From the NCBI GenBank assembly GCA_003449615.1, contig DMHA01000407.1, forward strand, positions 1 through 16,187: a DNA stretch of 16,187 nt. The letters run 5' to 3'. Shown here piece after piece: positions 7,174 through 15,911 of this stretch. The DNA is from Flavobacterium sp. GTDB lineage: Bacteria > Bacteroidota > Bacteroidia > Flavobacteriales > Flavobacteriaceae. How positions within the stretch are numbered: position 1 is the stretch's first letter; each line of letters opens with the position of its first letter. Under the pieces are notes generated by a model. That model saw nothing but the letters and a program-made list of their open reading frames with translations, was not told where the DNA came from and did not search any database. The translations under genes were made by a program, and so were the position numbers.

Positions 7174-8652
7174 TTATTTTTTTGGATTATTCAAAACGCT
7201 GTTTTTCTTGCCATAAACAAAGTAGAGAATAACACCTAATGCCATCCAAGCAAAAAGCCTTAACCAGTTTGTCCAACCCAATCCGTACATCATTAATGAG
7301 CAAGATATTACACCAAGAATAGGCACTAATGGCACCCACGGAGTTTTAAACTCCCTGACCATGTTGGGTTCTTTTTTTCGTAAAATTATGACAGCCACAC
7401 AAACCAAAACAAATGCAAATAGGGTTCCAATGCTAGTCATATCTCCCACAATATCACCAGGAACAAATGCTGCAAAAGCACCAACAATTACCAAAATTGC
7501 TATGTTTGCTTTGTATGGTGTTTGGTATTTTGGATGTAAATCGCTAAATGATTTTGGCAATAAACCGTCTTTTCCCATCGCATAAAATACCCTTGATTGT
7601 CCCAATAACATTACCAATATTACAGAAGAAAAACCTGCTAAAATAGCTACTGTAACAAATTGTCCAAGCCATTCGTAACCAATCATATATTTTGAAATTG
7701 CAAAAGCAACAGAAGCTTCTTTGCCTCCAGTTCTAAAGTCTTCAACTGTCGCTACTCCCGTAAGAACGTGCCCAAATAGGATGTATAAAACGGTGCAAAT
7801 AGCCAAAGATCCTAAAATTCCAATAGGCATATTCCTTTTTGGATTTATAGTTTCTTGCGCAGCAGTACTCACTGCATCAAAACCAATAAAGGCAAAGAAT
7901 ACAGTTCCTGCTGCTCCAATAATTCCCCAAAACCCACCAAAAGCATGACCTACTCCGTGTTCATCTGTAAAAATAGATGTTGGAGGAATGTATGGAGTAT
8001 GATTTTCAGGGTTTATGAAGTTCCATCCAATGATAATAATCATAATTACAATAGCAACTTTCACAACTACAATTATTCCATTAACAAATGCTGATTCTTG
8101 AATGCCTTTAATTAAAAGCATACTAATTACCGCTACTATAAACAATGCCGGAAGATTTATTAGTCCATGCTCTCCAGTTGCTAAATTTGTTTGGAAAGGC
8201 GAATGAGATAACGAATAAGGGATAGGACTTGTATGCAACACATTGACAAGTAAATTATTGAGATATTCGCTCCATGCGATACCCACAGTTGCAGCACCTA
8301 CTGCGTATTCTAAGATTAAATCCCAGCCAATAATCCACGCAAGAAATTCTCCCATTGTGGCATAAGTATAAGTGTAAGCACTACCCGAAATTGGAATGGA
8401 AGATGAAAGTTCAGCATAACACAATCCTGCAAGTGCACAACCAATTGCCGCAACTACAAATGCAAGTGTTACTGATGGACCTGCACTTTGTGCAGCTGCC
8501 GTAGCAGTCCTAACAAATAATCCTGCTCCAATGATGGCTCCAATTCCTAGAGCAATTAAAGTCCAAGCGGTTAGTGTTCTTTTTAATCCTTTTTCAGACT
8601 CGGCGGATTCTGCTATAAGCTGGGCTAATAATTTTCTTTTCCAAATAGACAT
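7174..8652 (-). CDS. APC-family amino acid permease
   Basis: This is an inner-membrane transporter of the amino acid-polyamine-organocation superfamily, 492 residues long with about 12 hydrophobic segments and short loops. The first helix carries the substrate-binding motif GIGAIIGAGLFV (36-47), and the second region has AGLCYAELSSSIPISGSAYTY, the typical conserved block of cationic-amino-acid-transporter-like APC proteins (the YfnA/CAT branch). An N-terminal basic segment (SIWKRKLLAQ) and a C-terminal GKKNS tail are cytoplasmic. The exact substrate cannot be read from the sequence; cationic or neutral amino acids are likely. The ATG at 8652 is the natural start. The gene stands alone, convergent with hemN and divergent from eno. 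A lysine-dehydrogenase-like gene lies about 3 kb away, but no functional link is shown. Confidence 0.92.
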   Translation of the reverse strand: MSIWKRKLLAQLIAESAESEKGLKRTLTAWTLIALGIGAIIGAGLFVRTATAAAQSAGPSVTLAFVVAAIGCALAGLCYAELSSSIPISGSAYTYTYATMGEFLAWIIGWDLILEYAVGAATVGIAWSEYLNNLLVNVLHTSPIPYSLSHSPFQTNLATGEHGLINLPALFIVAVISMLLIKGIQESAFVNGIIVVVKVAIVIMIIIIGWNFINPENHTPYIPPTSIFTDEHGVGHAFGGFWGIIGAAGTVFFAFIGFDAVSTAAQETINPKRNMPIGILGSLAICTVLYILFGHVLTGVATVEDFRTGGKEASVAFAISKYMIGYEWLGQFVTVAILAGFSSVILVMLLGQSRVFYAMGKDGLLPKSFSDLHPKYQTPYKANIAILVIVGAFAAFVPGDIVGDMTSIGTLFAFVLVCVAVIILRKKEPNMVREFKTPWVPLVPILGVISCSLMMYGLGWTNWLRLFAWMALGVILYFVYGKKNSVLNNPKK

Positions 8653-8681
8653 ATTTATTTTGGTTTATGGTTATTAATTTT

Positions 8682-8689
8682 CAAATATA
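8682..8689 (-). promoter_or_regulatory. Candidate -7 element of the permease gene
   Basis: On the minus strand this reads TATATTTG, an exact TAnnTTTG match, 30 bases before the permease ATG. No clear -33 TTG is seen, so confidence is modest. Confidence 0.45.
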
Positions 8690-8960
8690 TAGTTTTTTTA
8701 ATCAGACCTTAATTATTTTGAACTATTTTTTTTTGCTAGTTTGAATTGTTTAATTTTCAAAAGAGAGTTGCCTAAAATTTGTCCCTATTTTTAAAATTAA
8801 TAATTCCTTTCCCTTCATTTTCAAAACCTAGAAGAATGAATAGTTTTATAAATGCTAAAAAAAGCAATACGTTTATTAAAAATCCAAAACAACATAATTA
8901 TTATATCGTTTTCGTTAATAACATTATACGATTTCTATAGGGCATTGATTATGAATATAG

Positions 8961-10301
<1,341 letters not shown>

Positions 10302-10318
10302 ACATACAATTTTTGATT

Positions 10319-10355
10319 AAAAGCCATTTGCGTAAAGTAAGTGGCTTTTTTTTTT
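10319..10355 (+). terminator. Rho-independent terminator after eno
   Basis: A stem formed by AAAAGCCATTTGC and GTAAGTGGCTTTT (two G-T pairs, 5-base loop GTAAA) is followed by a long T run. It starts 17 bases after the eno stop codon. Confidence 0.88.
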
Positions 10356-10373
10356 GAGTTTTAACAATAGATT

Positions 10374-10396
10374 GTGAATTTCTTTTTTTAATTCAC
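10374..10396. promoter_or_regulatory. Inverted repeat in the gltA promoter region
   Basis: GTGAATT (10374-10380) and AATTCAC (10390-10396) are perfect 7-base inverted repeats separated by 9 bases, mostly T. The centre lies about 26 bases upstream of the centre of the gltA -7 element, so it covers the -33 zone. It could be an operator for a dimeric regulator. It could also be a chance repeat in AT-rich DNA. Confidence 0.35.
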
Positions 10397-10407
10397 TTGA
10401 AATTACT

Positions 10408-10415
10408 TAAATTTG
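10408..10415 (+). promoter_or_regulatory. -7 element of the gltA promoter
   Basis: TAAATTTG matches TAnnTTTG exactly and lies 36 bases before the gltA ATG. No well-spaced -33 TTG is seen; that position is occupied by the inverted repeat at 10374-10396. Confidence 0.5.
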
Positions 10416-10451
10416 AAAAAATAATTTTATTAAGATTTATTTCAAAACACT

Positions 10452-11735
10452 ATGTCAAAAACAGCAAAATTAGAAATTGACGGAAAAATATATGAGTTAC
10501 CAATATTTATTGGAGCAGAAAATGAAATGTCTGTCGATATTAGCAAATTAAGAGATGTGTCTGGTGCAATAACATTAGATGCTGGATATAAAAACACGGG
10601 TGCGTGCAAAAGCGAAATCACATTTCTAGATGGAGAAGAAGGAATTTTGCATTACAGAGGGTATTCCATCGAGGAATTAGCCGAGAAATCTAATTTTCTT
10701 GAAGTATGCTATTTGTTGATTTATGGGGAATTGCCTACTCCCAATCAAATTTCAGATTTTGAAACGCACATCAGAAGATACACCTTGGTAAACGAGGAAA
10801 TGAAAAGCATTATAGACGGTTTTCCTACAACTGCACATCCAATGGGGGTTTTATCCGCTTTGACAAGTGCTTTAATCGCTTTTAATCCTAAAGCTGTAAA
10901 TCCAGAACACCCTGACGAATTGTATGAAGCAGTTTGTAAGTTGATGGGGAAATTCCTTGTTATAGCCTCTTGGACTTACAGAAAAAGTTTGGGTTATCCT
11001 CTAAATTATTATGATAATACTATTGGGTATGTTGAAAATTTTATGCAATTAATGTTTAAATTACCAACAGAACCTTACAAAGCCAACCCAATAATAGTTA
11101 AGGCTTTAGATAAATTATTCATACTTCATGCTGATCATGAACAAAACTGTTCTACTTCTACAGTGCGAATGGTAGGCTCCTCTCACGCTGGATTATTTGC
11201 CTCAATTTCGTCTGGAATTTCGGCACTTTGGGGACCTTTGCACGGAGGTGCAAATCAAGCCGTTCTTGAAATGTTAGAAGAAATTGATGCCAACGGTGGT
11301 GATGCCGATAAATATTTAGCTAAAGCCAAAGATAAAAATGATCCTTTCAGATTGATGGGTTTTGGTCACCGAGTGTATAAAAACTTCGATCCAAGAGCCA
11401 AAATAATCAAAGAGGCTGCAGATGAAGTATTGAAAACATTAGGGGTTGACGATCCAATTTTGGAAATTGCAAAAAAACTCGAAGCCGCAGCCCTAACAGA
11501 CGAATATTTTATATCTAGAAAATTATATCCAAATGTTGACTTCTATTCCGGAATTATTTATAGAGCTTTAGGAATCCCTACTGATATGTTTACGGTTATG
11601 TTTGCTATTGGCAGATTGCCAGGTTGGATTGCACAATGGAAAGAAATGAGACTCAACAAAGAGCCCATCGGCAGACCAAGACAAATCTATACTGGGTATC
11701 CGTTGAGGTCTTTTGTAGCGATGGAAAAACGATAA
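10452..11735 (+). CDS. gltA: Citrate synthase (hexameric GltA type)
   Basis: Citrate synthase condenses oxaloacetate with acetyl-CoA to make citrate, the entry step of the TCA cycle. The 427-residue length and the N-terminal beta-rich domain (residues 1-60) are those of the Gram-negative GltA type. The catalytic triad is intact: H264 in GPLHGGAN, H306 in MGFGHRVYK and D363 in NVDFYSG, almost the same numbering as the E. coli enzyme. HADHEQNCSTST (226-237) and the C-terminal IGRPRQIYTG block are further family hallmarks. The start is the ATG at 10452. The next gene begins 72 bases downstream on the same strand with no terminator between, so read-through into the dehydrogenase gene is possible. 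Confidence 0.97.
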   Translation: MSKTAKLEIDGKIYELPIFIGAENEMSVDISKLRDVSGAITLDAGYKNTGACKSEITFLDGEEGILHYRGYSIEELAEKSNFLEVCYLLIYGELPTPNQISDFETHIRRYTLVNEEMKSIIDGFPTTAHPMGVLSALTSALIAFNPKAVNPEHPDELYEAVCKLMGKFLVIASWTYRKSLGYPLNYYDNTIGYVENFMQLMFKLPTEPYKANPIIVKALDKLFILHADHEQNCSTSTVRMVGSSHAGLFASISSGISALWGPLHGGANQAVLEMLEEIDANGGDADKYLAKAKDKNDPFRLMGFGHRVYKNFDPRAKIIKEAADEVLKTLGVDDPILEIAKKLEAAALTDEYFISRKLYPNVDFYSGIIYRALGIPTDMFTVMFAIGRLPGWIAQWKEMRLNKEPIGRPRQIYTGYPLRSFVAMEKR

Positions 11736-11773
11736 CTGAATGACAGACCTGAAATAAATCACTCCAATAAATC

Positions 11774-11781
11774 TATCTTCG
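11774..11781 (+). promoter_or_regulatory. Weak -7-like element before the dehydrogenase gene
   Basis: TATCTTCG is one base off TAnnTTTG and lies 26 bases before the ATG at 11808. It resembles the element in front of the DUF349 gene, but no TTG stands at the expected -33 position. The gene may instead be read from the gltA transcript. Confidence 0.3.
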
Positions 11782-11807
11782 CTAAAATTTATTGTAGAAC
11801 AAATAAA

Positions 11808-12947
11808 ATGATTAAAATAATAGTTTTAGGAGCAGGAATGGTTGGTAGTGCTATGGCTGCCGATTTATCTCAAAAATTCAGCGTTACACTAGCAGATATA
11901 AACATTCAACGATTAAAACTCCTCAAAGAAAAACATCCCAAAATTGAAATTTTTCAAATTGATATTTGTCAAAAAGAAAACCTTCAATCGGTTCTTGCTG
12001 TTTTTGATTTTGTAGTTTGTGCAGTTCCAGGATTTTTGGGTTTCCAAACATTAAAAACCATAATAGAAGCTGGGAAAAACCTGGTCGATATTTCTTTTTT
12101 TCCTGAAAATGCCCTCGAATTAGACGCATTAGCAAAAGCAAAAGGAGTAACAGCAATTGTCGATTGTGGAGTGGCTCCTGGAATGCATAATATTATTTTG
12201 GGCTATTACAACGAAAAACTCAAACTGACAGATTTCGAAACCTTAGTTGGTGGTTTGCCAAAAATCAAAAATTGGCCTTTCAATTACAAAGCTCCATTTT
12301 CGCCCATTGATGTAATCGAAGAATACACCCGTCCTGCTCGTTATGTAGAAAATGGAAATGTCATTGTTCGCGAGGCACTAACCGATTGTGAATTGGTGGA
12401 ATTTGACAAAGTGGGCACCTTAGAATCTTTCAATTCTGATGGATTGCGATCGATTTTATTCACAATGCCACACATCAAGAATATGAAGGAGAAAACGCTC
12501 CGATATCCCGGTCACGTAGAATATGTGAAAGTGCTAAAAGACAGCGGATTCTTTAGCGAAAACAAAATAACAGTAAACGGAATCGAAATTTCGCCACTCG
12601 ATTTTACCAGTAAAATACTTTTCAACGAATGGAAATTAGGCGAAACGGAAGAGGAATTAACCGTAATGCGTGTCAGTTTGAAAGGAGAAAATCCAAAAGG
12701 ACAAACCGTTGAAGTAATCTATAATTTATACGATGAATATTGTCCTGAAACCAAAACTTCGTCAATGGCGAGAACCACAGGATACACAGCCACTGCGGTT
12801 GTGAATTTATTTTTAGAAGGAATGTTTGCCGAAAAAGGGATATTTCCCCCGGAATTAATTGGCAAACACGAAACTTGCTTCAACTATATTTTAAACTATT
12901 TGAAAGACCGAAATGTGAATTACACAAAAACTCAAAGAGTTCTTTAA
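11808..12947 (+). CDS. Saccharopine dehydrogenase family, probable lysine 6-dehydrogenase-like
   Basis: This is an NAD(P)-dependent oxidoreductase of the saccharopine dehydrogenase family, 379 residues. The N-terminus is a Rossmann fold with GAGMVG at 8-13 and an acidic D30 at the end of strand 2, which usually means preference for NAD. Further motifs are VDCGVAPGM (118-126), LVGGLPK (146-152), the NYKAPFSPIDVIEEY block (159-173), RYPGHVEYVK and the C-terminal ARTTGYTA. From memory these features, and the total length, match L-lysine 6-dehydrogenase (LysDH, lysine to the delta-semialdehyde) better than the bifunctional or fungal saccharopine enzymes. Substrate assignment is therefore an inference; saccharopine or another imino acid remain possible. 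Its last 57 bases overlap the 3' end of the convergent glycosyltransferase gene. Confidence 0.82.
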   Translation: MIKIIVLGAGMVGSAMAADLSQKFSVTLADINIQRLKLLKEKHPKIEIFQIDICQKENLQSVLAVFDFVVCAVPGFLGFQTLKTIIEAGKNLVDISFFPENALELDALAKAKGVTAIVDCGVAPGMHNIILGYYNEKLKLTDFETLVGGLPKIKNWPFNYKAPFSPIDVIEEYTRPARYVENGNVIVREALTDCELVEFDKVGTLESFNSDGLRSILFTMPHIKNMKEKTLRYPGHVEYVKVLKDSGFFSENKITVNGIEISPLDFTSKILFNEWKLGETEEELTVMRVSLKGENPKGQTVEVIYNLYDEYCPETKTSSMARTTGYTATAVVNLFLEGMFAEKGIFPPELIGKHETCFNYILNYLKDRNVNYTKTQRVL

Positions 12948-13907
12948 AATTTTAAACTTTCTCTTCCCCCTCAAACTGTCAATAAAATTAAAAAGTACAT
13001 ATTTAATTGGGAATTTTAATTTTATAGTATTTTTTATTTTTATCCAATCATTTTTACTTTCTATAACTAGATTGGACAGGTTTAAGTTTGGCAAAAGCAC
13101 TTGATTAAACTTGATACTATTACAAAGTTTAAGATATATTTTTTTTGATAAGAATCGGTATTCTTTATAAGTTTTTGGCTCTTCTAAATTGAGAATTATT
13201 CTTTTTAATCTTTCTTTCTTTTTTATTTTATTGATGTTTTTCATACCCACTTGTTGGTTCTTGTGTAGCCTGTATGAAATAAGGTTTTCAGTAGAATAAT
13301 ACAATGTGTTTTTCAAAGCAAGATAACTTGCAATCCACACATCGTGCAACATGTCTTCTGAGAATGGAAAAATAAAATCTTTTACACTTTTCTTGATACA
13401 TAGCGTAGCTCCTGTAACTACATTTCCATTTTTAGAAATTATATCAAAAAAATCTATTGGTTTTGGCAATTCTTTTTCAAAGAAAAACACAGAATCCCAA
13501 ATGGTTATAGTATGTATTAACTTATCATTATCGTCAATAATGTCTGCGTTAGAAAAAACACCTTCAGCTGTTTTGTTATTTTCAAATATGTCTAGTGTTT
13601 TTTTTATTTTATCGTTTTTCCATATATCGTCTTGATCTGCTAGAAAGATAAAATCGCCTTTACAAAGTGAAATTGCTTTTTCAAAATTTTTGGTACTACC
13701 AAGATTGATATTGTTTTTATGCACTTTGAAAACATTGGGGTATAAATGGCTATAATGCTCTAAAATTTCATTAGTTTTATCGGTAGAAATATCATCGCAA
13801 ACAACAATTTCATAAACTTTTATACTATCTTGTTTTAGAATACTGTCTAATTGTTTTTTAAGATATTTTTCTCCGTTATAGGTGGCTATTGCTACTGAAA
13901 TTTTCAT
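12891..13907 (-). CDS. Family 2 glycosyltransferase (rhamnosyltransferase-like)
   Basis: This is a 338-residue GT-A-fold transferase that probably adds a sugar from a nucleotide donor during surface polysaccharide or LPS O-chain assembly at the cytoplasmic face of the membrane. Motifs are the start SVAIATYNG (4-12), VVCDDISTD (35-43), GDFIFLADQDDIW (84-96, containing the metal-binding D-x-D) and a downstream region with an acidic HDVWIASY block. The DQDDIW pattern is common in rhamnosyl- and related O-antigen transferases, but the sugar cannot be told. The start is the ATG at 13907. The last 17 or so residues are encoded opposite the end of the dehydrogenase gene. FkbM lies 87 bases upstream on the same strand, so the two are likely one transcript. 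Confidence 0.88.
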   Translation of the reverse strand: MKISVAIATYNGEKYLKKQLDSILKQDSIKVYEIVVCDDISTDKTNEILEHYSHLYPNVFKVHKNNINLGSTKNFEKAISLCKGDFIFLADQDDIWKNDKIKKTLDIFENNKTAEGVFSNADIIDDNDKLIHTITIWDSVFFFEKELPKPIDFFDIISKNGNVVTGATLCIKKSVKDFIFPFSEDMLHDVWIASYLALKNTLYYSTENLISYRLHKNQQVGMKNINKIKKKERLKRIILNLEEPKTYKEYRFLSKKIYLKLCNSIKFNQVLLPNLNLSNLVIESKNDWIKIKNTIKLKFPIKYVLFNFIDSLRGKRKFKILKNSLSFCVIHISVFQIV

Positions 13908-13994
13908 TAGATATTTCCTGTTTTTGTTTCAAAGATTTTATAGAGTAAGTAGTATTTTGGCATTTTTGTCAAGGTTAAAAATTTGCACTGTTTA

Positions 13995-14759
13995 TTAAAT
14001 GATATTCAAACTAATGAAAGACATATTATAATAGATTAAAGTGCCTTCGGTAGTTGTATAGAGGATAAAATTGTATTCATTTAGAGTTTTCATTACTGTA
14101 TAAGAGCATTTAGGAATCATTCTGTCATGAGTTTCAACCATGATTATTTTGACTTTTGGCAACCAATTTTCATAATTTTTTTCGAATAAATCTTTTTCAG
14201 CACCTTCAATATCTATTTTTAGGACATCAATTGTTTCTGTTTTATTTGATATCAGAATTTCATCAACTGTAATTGATTCAATATCGTAATTTTCATTGGG
14301 ACTTACTTCTTTTATTACAAAACTATTGGTTGCATGATAGGGGTCTTCAATTCTAAATAAAGCTTTTTTATTGAATAATCCTTTTTGAACAATCTCTACA
14401 TCTTTAAAGTCTTTAAGGTTTTTTCTTATCATTTTAATATTTTCAGTTTCGATTTCTAATGCGATTATTTTTGCATCAGGGTATTTTAATTTAAAATAAA
14501 GACTTGCAAAACCGATATTTGATCCAGCATCAACAATTAAATTTGGGATAATTGGTAGTTTTATATTATAAATATTTTCATTAAAAATCTCCTTGAAGGT
14601 TTCTTTGTCCTTCGTCTTTTTTCTAAAATAAATTGTTCTTCCTAAAAAAGGGAGATATATTTTCTCGGCTCTAAACATAATTAATATTACTAGAATTATC
14701 GAATCAAAATAATTGAAATTCTTTAATAAATTTTTGAAAAATACAAGATGTCTTAACAT
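13995..14759 (-). CDS. FkbM family methyltransferase
   Basis: This is a 254-residue SAM-dependent methyltransferase of the FkbM family, which in glycan loci usually O-methylates sugars of surface polysaccharides. The SAM-binding motif I is VDAGSNIG (76-83), followed by LEIE at 101-104 at the end of strand 2, then LKIDIEGAE (180-188) and the ETHD motif (209-212), all hallmarks of the family. Residues about 18-30 are hydrophobic and may form a membrane-associating helix before the catalytic domain. The glycosyltransferase gene follows on the same strand after 87 bases, so joint transcription is likely. The methylated substrate cannot be inferred from the sequence. Confidence 0.88.
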   Translation of the reverse strand: MLRHLVFFKNLLKNFNYFDSIILVILIMFRAEKIYLPFLGRTIYFRKKTKDKETFKEIFNENIYNIKLPIIPNLIVDAGSNIGFASLYFKLKYPDAKIIALEIETENIKMIRKNLKDFKDVEIVQKGLFNKKALFRIEDPYHATNSFVIKEVSPNENYDIESITVDEILISNKTETIDVLKIDIEGAEKDLFEKNYENWLPKVKIIMVETHDRMIPKCSYTVMKTLNEYNFILYTTTEGTLIYYNMSFISLNII

Positions 14760-14799
14760 AATTTTCAGTTGAGTTTTATTTTTTAACTTTTTTAATTTG

Positions 14800-14851
14800 A
14801 AGTAATTACTTATGTTGTAGTATCAACTTTTTTAATAAAGAATTGTTGATA
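14800..14851. promoter_or_regulatory. Cluster of two palindromes upstream of FkbM
   Basis: AAGTAATTACTT is a perfect 12-base palindrome. Next to it, TATCAAC and GTTGATA form 7-base arms 17 bases apart. They lie 41-92 bases upstream of the FkbM start, where operators or the leader of the minus-strand transcript would be. Chance occurrence in such AT-rich DNA cannot be excluded. Confidence 0.3.
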
Positions 14852-15031
14852 TTATTACATAAATTTACCATTTTAATTTTAAATTATTTTGGAATTTTTA
14901 AATGGATTTGAGTCTAATTTATACGGTTTTTCAAAGACTATTTATTTTGTTTTTTTAAACTAATTACCTTAAATGTCTTTCTTTTAATAAATTAGGTTGT
15001 ATTAATTTAATTATTAAAATTATGAATTTAA

Positions 15032-15058
15032 TTTGCAAATATATTAATTCTATATTTG
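15032..15058 (+). promoter_or_regulatory. Candidate promoter of the DUF5672 gene
   Basis: TTTG (15032-15035) and TATATTTG (15051-15058, exact TAnnTTTG) are 15 bases apart, slightly closer than the usual 17-23. The leader would be about 70 bases. A second, weaker candidate ends in AATATTTG near 15118, closer to the gene, with a TTTG 23 bases upstream. Confidence 0.4.
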
Positions 15059-15136
15059 TATTGAGTTATCAAAGTTAGTTAATTTGACAATTCCGCAAGA
15101 CTATTCTTTAATATTTGAATAATTCAAAAAACAAAA

Positions 15137-15907
15137 ATGAAAAAAATTGTAAAAGTACTCATACCCATATATAAATCCTGTTTTGGTGAACTTGAAGAGG
15201 AGTCCTTTTTGCAATGCAACAAAGTACTTAAAAATTATGAAATTGTTTTAGTACAGCCAGAGGGTTTAGATAATTCATTTATTACTAAAAAGTTTAACAA
15301 TATTACTGTCGAAAGTTTTCCGAGTCATTATTTTCAAAATATTGAGGGGTATAATGAATTACTTTTATCTCCATCATTTTATGAACGGTTTTTGGATTCT
15401 GAATATATTTTAATATATCAATTAGATGCTTTTGTGTTTAAAGATGATTTATTAAAATGGTGTCAAAAAGAGTACGATTATATTGGGGCTCCCTGGATTG
15501 CATCTCAACATAATAGTATTATTACAAAATTCCTTGCTATTTTTGATTCAAAAAAGAAAAAGGAACGCAAGCAAATCTTTTATAAAGTTGGTAATGGAGG
15601 TTTTTCTTTGCGTAGAGTTAGTTCCCATTATAAAATTGCCAAAGAGCAACAATCTTTTATTTATGATTTTTTGAGAGCGGATATGAAAGCTATATATGCG
15701 ATAGAAGATGTTTTTTGGTCGCTAAAAGCATCCGAATTTAATAATGATTTTAAGATTCCCAATTACAAGGAAGCTTTAGATTTTGCCATTGATCGAAAAC
15801 CAAAAATAGCTATGTCGCTAAATAATAATAAACTTCCATTTGGATGTCACGGAATTAATAAACCAAAAGTAGTTGAGTTTTGGAAACCAATACTAGATAA
15901 GTATTAA
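15137..15907 (+). CDS. DUF5672 family protein, probable glycan-locus transferase
   Basis: This 256-residue cytoplasmic protein matches the DUF5672 family as I know it: YQLDAFVF (94-101), YIGAPW (115-120), GNGGFSLR (152-159), EDVFW (190-194) and PFGCHG (234-239) occur in that order. The family is found in polysaccharide and glycosyltransferase clusters and is thought to have a GT-A-like fold. The LDAFVF element sits where a D-x-D nucleotide-sugar site would be, and GNGGFSLR followed by EDVFW resembles the acceptor side of several glycosyltransferases. No activity is established from the sequence alone. It is the only plus-strand gene of this locus and ends four bases before the convergent downstream gene. 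Confidence 0.82.
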   Translation: MKKIVKVLIPIYKSCFGELEEESFLQCNKVLKNYEIVLVQPEGLDNSFITKKFNNITVESFPSHYFQNIEGYNELLLSPSFYERFLDSEYILIYQLDAFVFKDDLLKWCQKEYDYIGAPWIASQHNSIITKFLAIFDSKKKKERKQIFYKVGNGGFSLRRVSSHYKIAKEQQSFIYDFLRADMKAIYAIEDVFWSLKASEFNNDFKIPNYKEALDFAIDRKPKIAMSLNNNKLPFGCHGINKPKVVEFWKPILDKY

Positions 15908-15911
15908 TCAC

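Larger units (their letters stand above)
14760..15136. other. Divergent AT-rich intergenic region in the glycan locus
   Basis: This 377-base spacer separates the minus-strand FkbM/glycosyltransferase pair from the plus-strand DUF5672 gene. I see no gene in it. It contains a 12-base perfect palindrome (14800-14811, AAGTAATTACTT), an inverted repeat (TATCAAC at 14821-14827, GTTGATA at 14845-14851, extendable outwards by about four pairs including G-T pairs) and a candidate promoter for the DUF5672 gene. Confidence 0.6.

Noticed and set aside
7361..8094. Several plus-strand open frames across the permease gene
   Set aside because: They are antisense to a protein with clear transmembrane segments and APC motifs.
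8853..8866. Short hairpin TGCT-A6-AGCA between the permease and eno genes
   Set aside because: Only four base pairs with no T run; expected by chance.
13351..13635. Plus-strand open frame inside the family 2 glycosyltransferase gene
   Set aside because: It lies fully opposite a gene with clear motifs and has no own promoter or recognisable domain.
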